Assembly: GCA_965221205.1 (NCBI GenBank)
Contig: OZ244870.1
Span: 3,534,001-3,598,000, forward strand
Source: CBDFMG01 sp965221205 [NCBI: bacterium]
GTDB lineage: Bacteria; SM23-31
DNA: 64,000 nt
Reading direction: 5' to 3'
Shown piece by piece: positions 56,847 through 64,000 of the stretch (positions are counted from its first letter, which is position 1; every line of letters starts with the position of its first letter). The notes below the pieces were generated by a model that worked only from the letters and a program-made list of their open reading frames with translations, did no database searches and was not told the DNA's origin. A program made the position numbers and the translations under genes.

Positions 56847-59800
56847 ATGACAGGTAATCGCACAACCGTTCAACTCCCGGATTCCGCGGCGCGGATCGCT
56901 GCTCTGACGGATCATGAGCGCTCCCTCCTGATCGAGGCGGGCGCGGGTAGCGGAAAGACGGCTCTCCTGGCCGGGCGAGTGGCGCTGCTCATCAGCGCCG
57001 GAATTCATCCGAAGGACATTGCCGCGATTACGTTCACGGAGGCCGCCGCCGCGGAACTGCTAGAGCGGATAGAGAGCATCGTGCGGGTTCTTCTGTCCGG
57101 CGGGGTTCCCGTTGAGCTTGCCGAGGCGTCGCCGTCCGGTCTGACCGAGGTGCAGAAAACCCATCTTCAAAACGGCGCTGATGCTCTGGACGAAATCACC
57201 TGCACCACTATCCACGGATTCTGTCAGCAATTGATCCGGCCCTTCCCGGTGGAAACCGGCCTCGATCCGGGTGCGACTATTATCGATCCCGCGGCAGCGG
57301 AACTCGCCTACCAGGACCTGATGGAGGCGTGGCTTTCGGCTCGGTTCGGACGTGACCGCGCCGCCGAAGGATTAGGGCGAATTCCGCCAATGGAGAATGT
57401 CGGCGGCGAGGAGGATTTCTTTGCCGAGCTCCTGCTGAGGGCACCCGATGAAACACTGGAACTGATCCAGCGCACGTCACAATTTCTAAAAGTCCACCGG
57501 ACGGCGCAGGCCGCCGGTGCGAAAACCGATCAGGCGGCATTGGCAAAGATCACGGACGCGGCCAACGCATTTGCCGCCTGGTATAACGATTGCGGTGTGG
57601 TGGAACCGGTCACCGCCGGCCTGATCAATGATCTCGGGCGGGTTGCCGATTTGGCACGGGAGGCTGCCTCGCAAACTCTGACTGGCCGCCGCATCGCCGA
57701 GCTTCTTTTCCATGAGCCGCCCTCAGCCTGCAAGAAGGAGCAAAAGGAATTTAAGCAGTGGCGGGTCAAGACAAGGTGGAAAGATGCGGCAAAAGCCGTG
57801 GGCAGAAGCGTGGCGCACGGTGAGCAGCTCAGCGCCGCCGGTGAAGCGCATTACAGCGCTTGCGCCGAGGCCTATGACGCGTTTTGCTCCGGACTCGGCG
57901 CTCTCGCGTTCGAACGCTTTGTCGCCGAGTTTGACGTGCTTCGGGATCTGTACCGGGACTATAAGCGTGGTGCGGCTCTTCTTGATTTCGACGATCTGCT
58001 GCACCATGCCCGTGATCTCCTCAAAAGCGATGAAGCGGTACGCATGGCGCTGGCAGAGCGTTATTCATACATCTTGGTCGATGAATTTCAGGATACCGAT
58101 CCCGTCCAGGCCGAGATTATTTGGCGGCTTGCCGGTGAGGGAGATTCGGCATCACTCTGGCATGAACGCGCCATTCGTCCCGGCGCGCTGTTTCTTGTAG
58201 GGGATCCGAAACAGGCGATTTACCGGTTCCGCGGGGCGGACGTGCAAATCTATCTTGTGGCCAAGCAGGCGCTTTCAGAACGCGATCCGGCATCCATCCT
58301 GAAAATCTCGTCCAACTTCCGGACGCGGAAACCCATCCTGAAATACGTCAATGAGCATTTTCAGGGGATGCTTGACGAAGCACAGGGACAGCCCGGCTTT
58401 ACCGCGCTTAGGGCAACACGATCTTCCGACGATGAACCCAGTATCGCGGCCTTTGATATTGCGCTGGACGACCGGCACAAGAACACCAAGGGCAAACTGC
58501 TTGCCGATCGTGTCCGCCGGGAGGAAGCGGCGGTTGTTGCCGACATCGTGCGGCGCCTGATCGGAGCGTATCTCGTTTGGGACAAGGATGAGCGCGAATT
58601 CCGGGCCGCAAGGGCCGGCGATATCGCTCTGCTCGCCCCAACCGGGACCAGCCTTTGGATTTATGAACAGGCTTTGGAGCGGTGCGATATCCCCATTGCC
58701 ACACAGGCGGGCAAGGGCTTCTTTCGCCGCCAGGAAGTCCAGGACCTGATCGCGGTCACCCGGGCAATCGCGGATTCCCGCGATACCCTGGCGTTCGGTG
58801 CGTTGATCCGGGGACCTTTGGTCGGTCTCACCGAAGAACGGGTCGCCGATGAGATCGAGGCGCTACAGGTCCGCTCGGAAGGCGCGGGCCACCTCAACTT
58901 GTGGACCGATCCGGAGCGGATCGGCAGCGACGTGCTTCGGAAAACCCTCACCGTGCTGCAAAATTTGGCTCGCAAGGCCCGGCGGCGGAACACGCCCTAT
59001 CATCTGCTTGCGGAGGCCGTTGAAGAGCTGCATGTGCGGCCAATCTTGAAGGCACGTCATCCGCGGGGTGCCGAACGGGCACTCGCCAACGTTGAACTCG
59101 TTCTGGAAATGGCGCGGGCCTATGCCGGGCGCGGAATCGGGGATTTTGCCCGCGCACTTTGGCAGCGCTGGAACGATGAAGACACCCAAGCGGAAGGCCG
59201 CCCTGACGCCGAAGCGGATGCTGTCTCAATCATCACCATGCATTCGGCCAAGGGCCTGGAATGGCCCATCGTGATTCCCATCAATTCAACCACCAAACCT
59301 CGGTCGGATATGAACTTCCTTTACCGGCGCCGGGACGACAGCGTCCACTTCAAGGTATTCGGCTTTCCGAGCTCTGACTATGAAAAGGTGTGCCAGGAGG
59401 AAACCGAGGAACTGCGCCGCGAGCGGATCCGTCTTTGGTACGTCGCTCTGACCCGTGCGCGGGACCTGCTGCTGCTCCCCAGGCAAAACGAGCGCATCGA
59501 GGGCGATTGGCTCAGCCTGATAAATATCGATATCGAGGCTCTTCCTCTTTTCGATGGTGCACGGCGGTTTAAAGGAGTGCCGACGGTTGAAATCGGTGGC
59601 GGTCACAACGCTCAGGATGCCGAGGCATGGAAGCGGGAGGCGGCGACCATTGCTGCCAACCAGCGGTACATATCATGGTATCAGCCAAGCCGTCATGAGG
59701 ACCGGGAGGAACCTATGGAAGAGCAGGAGGCCGTGTTTGCAAGCGCCGACGAAGCCCTCGAAACCATTCCGGAAGAGACCGAAGAGGCGCATATCCGGGG

Positions 59801-60287
59801 CGGGCGAGAGCGTGGCTTGATCCTGCACAAGCTAATGGAAGAAGTGCTCACCGGCGAAACCGCAGGGGATACGGGACCGTTGCAAGCGCGCGCTGCCGAA
59901 CTTGTTGCCCAAAGGGGGCTCAAGGATGAGCAAAATGCGGCGGCGGGTCCGGCTAGCGCCGAGATGGTCGCCACGGTCGTGCGGACGTTGCAACTCCCGG
60001 AACTGACGGCCCTGTGGCCACGGTTGGTTCCTGAATTCCGGGTCTATGCAAGCGCTATCGAAGGCCGTGCGGCGTTTATGGCTGGCATCGCCGACGCCGT
60101 TGCTATCGATGAAAAAGGCAACATTGACGTGGTTGTGGATTGGAAGAGTGACGTGAATCCCGGAGCAAAACAGATTGCAATGTATCGTGAGCAGGTTCGC
60201 GACTACCTCCAGTCAACTGCCGCACAAATCGGGCTTATCGTGTTTCTCGGTTCTGATAGCGTCGTTAAAGTCATGCTGGAAGATTGA
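56847..60287 (+). CDS. AddA-like UvrD/REP helicase with C-terminal PD-(D/E)XK nuclease
   Basis: SF1A helicase-nuclease of 1146 aa from the ATG at 56847 (the frame is open further upstream inside the AddB-like gene, but the overlap is not coding). Walker A is AGAGSGKT (31-38), motif Ia ITFTEAAAAELLERI, Walker B LVDEFQD (410-416), motif III VGDPKQAIYRFRGAD, motif IV SSNFRTRKPIL, motif V AKGLEWPIVIPI and motif VI VALTRARDLL. The C-terminal nuclease has RGLILHKLMEEVLTG, GIADAV (Asp1083) and VVDWKSD (Asp1098-Trp-Lys1100). Both ATPase and nuclease sites look intact. Its pairing with the AddB-like gene and its place beside hsdRSM suggest a role in destroying cut foreign DNA. Confidence 0.88.
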   Translation: MTGNRTTVQLPDSAARIAALTDHERSLLIEAGAGSGKTALLAGRVALLISAGIHPKDIAAITFTEAAAAELLERIESIVRVLLSGGVPVELAEASPSGLTEVQKTHLQNGADALDEITCTTIHGFCQQLIRPFPVETGLDPGATIIDPAAAELAYQDLMEAWLSARFGRDRAAEGLGRIPPMENVGGEEDFFAELLLRAPDETLELIQRTSQFLKVHRTAQAAGAKTDQAALAKITDAANAFAAWYNDCGVVEPVTAGLINDLGRVADLAREAASQTLTGRRIAELLFHEPPSACKKEQKEFKQWRVKTRWKDAAKAVGRSVAHGEQLSAAGEAHYSACAEAYDAFCSGLGALAFERFVAEFDVLRDLYRDYKRGAALLDFDDLLHHARDLLKSDEAVRMALAERYSYILVDEFQDTDPVQAEIIWRLAGEGDSASLWHERAIRPGALFLVGDPKQAIYRFRGADVQIYLVAKQALSERDPASILKISSNFRTRKPILKYVNEHFQGMLDEAQGQPGFTALRATRSSDDEPSIAAFDIALDDRHKNTKGKLLADRVRREEAAVVADIVRRLIGAYLVWDKDEREFRAARAGDIALLAPTGTSLWIYEQALERCDIPIATQAGKGFFRRQEVQDLIAVTRAIADSRDTLAFGALIRGPLVGLTEERVADEIEALQVRSEGAGHLNLWTDPERIGSDVLRKTLTVLQNLARKARRRNTPYHLLAEAVEELHVRPILKARHPRGAERALANVELVLEMARAYAGRGIGDFARALWQRWNDEDTQAEGRPDAEADAVSIITMHSAKGLEWPIVIPINSTTKPRSDMNFLYRRRDDSVHFKVFGFPSSDYEKVCQEETEELRRERIRLWYVALTRARDLLLLPRQNERIEGDWLSLINIDIEALPLFDGARRFKGVPTVEIGGGHNAQDAEAWKREAATIAANQRYISWYQPSRHEDREEPMEEQEAVFASADEALETIPEETEEAHIRGGRERGLILHKLMEEVLTGETAGDTGPLQARAAELVAQRGLKDEQNAAAGPASAEMVATVVRTLQLPELTALWPRLVPEFRVYASAIEGRAAFMAGIADAVAIDEKGNIDVVVDWKSDVNPGAKQIAMYREQVRDYLQSTAAQIGLIVFLGSDSVVKVMLED

Positions 60288-60344
60288 CAGCTCGTGACCA
60301 TCACAACAAGATGGTATGTCTTGCTACACTTCCACAGATTGCAG

Positions 60345-60740
60345 CTACGCCACCTCAACCAATGAAACAACATCTATGTCGGTTCCCAGTGTTTCCCTTG
60401 CAATATCGACCAGATGCGGATGATGGATGTAAAACAACACCTGCGTACGCTCGGCCAATTGCCCCAGCACCTCAAACCCGACAGCCGACCGCTCCGGGGG
60501 TCAAAGCTGATCCTCCGTTCCGGTACTCAATCCGGGTACTGCTACCACCTCACCGCTCGGTCGAATGCCGGTCAGGTGCATGTTTTCCCGCTCGTCGAAC
60601 GCCACCTCCAGCCTTTCGAAGAAATTCAGCGTCAGTACCCGAAACAGCTCACCGGCTCGTTTCAGGAGCTGCCCCTGCTTTTCTCTCCGATAACGATCGA
60701 CCGACCAGCGCAAAAGCACCCCTGACGTGCATACGCGCAC
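60345..60740 (-). pseudogene. YhaN-like (SMC/SbcC-type) ATPase, C-terminal remnant
   Basis: On the minus strand: LLRWSVDRYRREKQGQLLKR, AGELFRVLTLNFFERLEVAFDE, GIRPSGEVVAVPGLSTGTEDQL, an in-frame stop, then GFEVLGQLAERTQVLFYIHH, PHLVDIARETLG. These are the last parts of COG4717/YhaN ATPases (ABC signature region and H-loop); the Walker B stretch between DQL and GFEVLG is deleted. The N-terminal side is cut at the IS3 remnant. YhaN proteins pair with YhaO nucleases, so a second DNA-processing system once stood here. Confidence 0.68.
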
Positions 60741-61268
60741 ATAATGTTTGGGCCATTTTTTAAGTTAGTCAACTCATCGATATATTCATTGTTGTATTAT
60801 CCATTTGCCTTGAGACCGAATTCGGTGGTATAACGGCCTCGGGGGCGGGTGGGGCCGGTATCCGAGGGCACTATGCGGTCTTCTATAATCATACTCATTT
60901 CGCCAGCGTTCCACAAGCACTTTTGCTTCGTGTAAGGTATCGAAGATTTCCCGATTGAGCACTTCATCACGTAGTTTGCCATTGAACGACTCAATATACC
61001 CATTCTCCCATAGACATCCCGGTTCAATATACAAGGTTTTTACTCCCAGGCGCGTAAGCCATGTCCAGACTACGTGAGCAGTGAACTCTGTACCATTATC
61101 ACTCCTCAGGTGGATCGGAACTCCCCGGCGGACAAACACTCCAGAACATCTGCATGTGTCAACCTGCGTCCCAGCACAATCGCCAGACACTATTGACCTT
61201 GCTCCTTTCTTTCAAAAATATTCACTATACTAATATACTATCTGACTCAACTTTTGGGGGCAAGGTCA
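60741..61268 (-). mobile_element. IS3-family element, internally deleted copy
   Basis: About 530 bp. It matches the IS at 34018-35296 at both ends (from TAATGTTTGGGCC on the left to CTTTTGGGGGCAAGGTCA on the right) but lacks about 730 bp of orfA and the start of orfB. The outermost left inverted repeat is also lost. It lies in the same orientation as the intact copy and forms the right border of the GC-rich island. Confidence 0.82.
60786..61190 (-). pseudogene. IS3 OrfB C-terminal fragment
   Basis: Retains VPIHLRSDNGTEFTAHVVWTW with the second Asp and NGYIESFNGKLRDEVLNREI with the Glu of the DDE triad, but the first Asp, the HTH region and OrfA are deleted. Close to but distinct from the intact copy (for example CLWENGY for SPWENGY), so the two are diverged relatives and not a fresh duplication. 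Confidence 0.82.
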
Positions 61269-61537
61269 CCATGACAAAACCATTGTGCTTCAGTACTTCT
61301 TTATGAAAATTTGAATCGGTAAACTTATGATTCTTATGTGAGCGAACCATATGTGACTTTTTTTCTGGAAAGAACCTTTTTAAATACACTGCCAAGCTGT
61401 TTCATCTCATTCGGATGAATAACTTCAATTAGCATACCGCGTATTTTATACTCCGAATACCCTAATAGGACTAATAATGTTTTTTAACTTATGATGCTTA
61501 TCAGTCCAACTTTTTCTCTTTCTAAAAGTTCTATTTT
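61269..61537. other. Possible methyltransferase-like remnant on minus strand
   Basis: The minus strand reads YSEYKIRGMLIEVIHPNEMK, then LGSVFKKVLSRKKVTYGSL to a stop, and in the next frame SHKNHKFTDSNFHKEVLKHNGF, up to the IS edge. This looks like the tail of a gene cut by the IS. The GxMLIEVIHP stretch recalls the middle of a class I SAM methyltransferase, but this is weak. Confidence 0.3.
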
Positions 61538-62068
61538 TTAATGAGCAAAGTGTATAAATACATTGAATTCTTCCTTCATTTTATTCAATATCATAGATTC
61601 TGTACTATTATCAATTGAATTTTTAATTTTTTTATCTTTACTTTCATCATGAAATAAATAATAAACATAATGGAAATCCTTACACATGGTATACATGATT
61701 GACTGACCAATACCTTGCTTTACTGTTGAACCATTTGAACTTTGTTTATACTCAATAGCAATGAGGTAAGGATTTGTAATTATAAAATCAGGGTAATTCC
61801 TTGAACCAAACGTAGTTTTTCTTTGTTTACCATATATGCCTTCTTCACCTTCCCAATAAAAAGATTTATTCGCTTTTGCTGTAGCATCTTTGTACCCAAG
61901 TTCGCCAAAATATTTTTCTAAAAAAGATATTATTAAAGGACGAATTTCTGTTTGTATTTGCAATTCAGATTTAGTAAGAGTGTTTTTGCGGAACTGAGGA
62001 TCTTCAGTAATATATTTATGAAGATTTTCAATAAATCCCGTTACTTGAGAAGTTTTTTTTCTCATCAT
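61538..62068 (-). CDS. Small PD-(D/E)XK-type nuclease, possible restriction or defence protein
   Basis: 176 aa, no exact family recognised. The segment SRNYPDFIITNPYLIAIEYKQSSNGSTVKQGIGQ holds PD, then about ten residues and E-Y-K, the metal-binding core of PD-(D/E)XK nucleases, with a downstream QGIGQSIMY helix. The N-terminal half is helical and charged. A start codon with AAAAGGATAA just upstream is well placed. It is AT-rich like the backbone, unlike the GC-rich island, and stands alone. A standalone restriction-like nuclease is the best guess. Confidence 0.6.
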   Translation of the reverse strand: MMRKKTSQVTGFIENLHKYITEDPQFRKNTLTKSELQIQTEIRPLIISFLEKYFGELGYKDATAKANKSFYWEGEEGIYGKQRKTTFGSRNYPDFIITNPYLIAIEYKQSSNGSTVKQGIGQSIMYTMCKDFHYVYYLFHDESKDKKIKNSIDNSTESMILNKMKEEFNVFIHFAH

Positions 62069-62353
62069 TTATCCTTTTCATCTAAAAAAACTTAAGGTAA
62101 TTATATAATCATTTTCCAAGATGTCAATACATTTTGTTTATTTTGACTCAACACAGAAACAATTCATATCAATTCGTAGTAATTCTCAATTATTTGCACT
62201 AATCTGTCGTAATAATGGTGTGAATGTGAACCGAGACAATTTTGTTTCAAATGTCAGTTAAATCATCTATATTATATAGTTTTTGCGTTATACGTACCAT
62301 TTTAGAGATAATTTTTACATTTACCACTAATTAACGAATGAAGACGATAGATT

Positions 62354-63199
62354 ATGAAAGTCAGTGATATTTATACACAAACAGAACCGGTAATTTCGCT
62401 CGAGTTTTTCCCTCCGAAGGAAAATATGGAGCTGGTGTTTGAAACACTCAAAAACCTGATCGAGTTTGGACCGAATTTTGTCAGCGTCACATCTAAATCG
62501 GATGGGACCAACAAGGATAAAACATTTGAGATTACCTCCCGGATCAAAATTGAATATGGTATTGAGGCCATCCCCCATCTCACATGTATTAGCACAACGA
62601 TGAATGAGATCGATGAGAATCTGTCAGAAATCAATGAGAAAGGTCTTGAGAATATCCTTGCCCTGCGGGGAGACCGGCCAGAAGAATTGGTGAACAGCCA
62701 TTTCAGGCATGCATCGCAGCTCGTACTACATATCAAACAGAATATGCCTGATTTTTGCATCGGCGTGGCCGGCTATCCAGAAACACATCCTGAGGCTGAG
62801 TCAATTGAGAACGATCTTGACAGGTTAACAGAAAAAATCGACAACGGCGCAGATTTTGTTATTACACAGATGTTTTTTGAGAACGGTTTTTTCTTCGATT
62901 TTCTCGAGAAATCTGAAAAAATCGGCATTGAAGTTCCGATTGTTGCGGGTATCATGCCTATATTTTCATATAAGAATATCAACAAATTTGCAAAAATGTG
63001 CGGTGTCCAAGTTCCCTGTACGCTTGAGAGAAAAATGAGACAGTACATCGATGATCCCGATTCTATTATTCAACTCGGAATCGATTTCGCACTCGAACAG
63101 TGTTCAGAGCTTTTGGATAACAAAATTCCGGGACTCCATTTTTACACGATGAACAGATCAACTCAGGTCGGAGAGATTCTGAGACAATTACAGAAATAA
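62354..63199 (+). CDS. metF: Methylenetetrahydrofolate reductase
   Basis: FAD enzyme reducing 5,10-methylene-THF to 5-methyl-THF for methionine synthesis. Landmarks are ISLEFFPPKENMELVF at the N-terminus, FVSVTSKSDGTNKDKT, NILALRGDRPEE, IGVAGYPETHPEAESIENDL, GADFVITQMFFENGFFFDFL and VPIVAGIMPI. At 281 aa it is normal for bacterial MetF. It lies 2 bp upstream of a methyltransferase gene, on backbone DNA. Confidence 0.93.
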   Translation: MKVSDIYTQTEPVISLEFFPPKENMELVFETLKNLIEFGPNFVSVTSKSDGTNKDKTFEITSRIKIEYGIEAIPHLTCISTTMNEIDENLSEINEKGLENILALRGDRPEELVNSHFRHASQLVLHIKQNMPDFCIGVAGYPETHPEAESIENDLDRLTEKIDNGADFVITQMFFENGFFFDFLEKSEKIGIEVPIVAGIMPIFSYKNINKFAKMCGVQVPCTLERKMRQYIDDPDSIIQLGIDFALEQCSELLDNKIPGLHFYTMNRSTQVGEILRQLQK

Positions 63200-63201
63200 C
63201 T

Positions 63202-63962
63202 ATGGCGAATTCCGACAGAATAAAATCGTTCTATGAAAATTTTGCCGCTTATCTTGTAAAAGACAGAATTATCGACAATCCACGACATACCAAGATTTTC
63301 GGTTTTCTTGATAAAATCTTTGCACAGCATACTATCTCGTCGGCTCTTGAAATCGGATGCGGTATCGGCATCATTTCGGAGTACATCAATAAAACTGTTT
63401 CTGTTGTCGACAGTCTCGACATCAGCAAAAAAATATCCTCTTCGCTCAGAGAACGGTAAAGGATGTAAATTTTCAGGCCGCCGATTTTTTACAGCTAAAT
63501 CCTGAGCGAAAGTACGATTTGATCACTCTATTCGATGTTCTAGAACATTTTCCCAAACCGCAGCATCCACTTGTGTTTTCCAGAATAAAACAATGCTCGC
63601 ATGACAGCACACTCATTGCCATCACCATTCCCGATGCACGGTATCTCGATTTTTTCCGCAAACACTATCCGGAGCGGCTGCAGGTGGTAGATGAAAGCAT
63701 CACTTTTGAAGAGATTATGTCGCTCTTCTCCTGTTTCAATATGGAAACTATTACATATCAGCGTTTCGGGATCGATTTTGAAAACCAGTACCGATTTTAT
63801 TTGCTGAATTACCGGAAGGAGACATTTACACTCGAACAAAAGCGGAATGTGCCGAAACCATGGATTCCGGATAAGATAAAAATGAATGTAGACCGGATAC
63901 GCGCTCACCTACGGGCATTAAAATACAAAAAAATTCTTGAAGACCTCAATATTTCGAAGTAG
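63202..63962 (+). pseudogene. SAM-dependent methyltransferase, frameshifted at a poly-A run
   Basis: The first frame has SALEIGCGIGIISEYINKTV (SAM motif I) and DSLDISKK. At an A7 run (about 63428-63434) the frame must shift by one to continue NILFAQRTVKDVNFQAADFLQ, KYDLITLFDVLEHFPKPQH (motifs II/III) and DARYLDFFRKHYPERLQVVDE. With one A added the protein would be about 253 aa. The change may be natural slippage, recent mutation or a sequencing error. It follows metF directly. Confidence 0.75.
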
Positions 63963-64000
63963 TATCCCATATTTCATCACAACTCAACAAAAAAAGGCGG

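Noticed and set aside
60284-60763. 159-codon plus-strand frame after the AddA-like gene
   Set aside because: It is antisense to the YhaN-like remnant, which has recognisable conserved segments.
47102-61268. Direct repeat of the tRNA-Arg 3' end at the far side of the GC-rich island
   Set aside because: I looked for a second copy of the T-arm/acceptor sequence near 60.3-61.3 kb and found none, so tRNA-Arg-specific integration remains unproved.
1-64000. CRISPR array
   Set aside because: No regularly spaced direct repeats of 20-40 bp with unique spacers were seen, and no cas-like genes.

Overview
The window looks like a contig from an uncultured member of the FCB group (Bacteroidota, Balneolota, KSB1, Marinimicrobia or similar). 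Evidence for this is an ECF sigma factor, FecR anti-sigma factor, SusC and SusD locus, many lipoproteins and secreted peptidases, and an AT-rich backbone. The exact phylum cannot be fixed from the sequence. Much of the window is accessory DNA marked by tRNA genes, half-tRNAs, integrase stubs, two related IS3-family copies and many broken genes.

Region 1 (1-27.6 kb). After a molybdenum hydroxylase cut by the window edge, a 25.5 kb block lies between two copies of the 3' half of tRNA-Asp (about 2.0-2.1 kb and 27.53-27.62 kb). Its cargo is an exported peptide and amino-acid programme: a D-aminoacylase lipoprotein, two S9 peptidases, a GMC oxidoreductase, sigma/FecR/SusC/SusD, a sortilin-like beta-propeller protein, a beta-lactamase-fold hydrolase, a DUF885 lipoprotein and a CapA-like phosphoesterase. 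A formylglycine-generating-enzyme-like gene is decayed, and a second C-terminal piece of the same family lies nearby.

Region 2 (27.6-33.8 kb). A second, smaller element lies between the second tRNA-Asp fragment and the intact tRNA-Asp. It starts with an integrase N-terminal stub, followed by a Vps62-like gene broken by a 19-bp tandem duplication. Then come four small envelope proteins forming two paralogous pairs in the order A-B-B'-A', and a lipoprotein gene with an in-frame stop.

Region 3 (33.8-41.7 kb). This is a gene graveyard: an apparently intact IS3-family element inserted in a MauE/DoxX-like gene, a decayed HTH-receiver regulator, a 5' half of tRNA-Leu, serine-biosynthesis remnants, an integrase C-terminal remnant beside tRNA-Val, and a decayed SBF-type transporter.

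Region 4 (41.8-46.6 kb). This is an intact zinc (or manganese) uptake locus: a small exported protein, a candidate Zur operator, an outer-membrane porin, a binding protein and two ABC permeases. No ATPase is present.

Region 5 (47.0-61.3 kb). A strongly GC-rich island begins at tRNA-Arg. It holds a complete type I restriction-modification set (R, S, M), remnants of a KAP NTPase, a PIN toxin-antitoxin and an integrase, an intact AddB-like nuclease and AddA-like helicase-nuclease pair, and the tail of a YhaN-like ATPase cut by a deleted IS3 copy. I regard this coupling of restriction with end resection as the best candidate for a defence system in the window.

Region 6 (61.3-64 kb). The AT-rich backbone resumes with a small PD-(D/E)XK nuclease, MetF and a frameshifted SAM methyltransferase.
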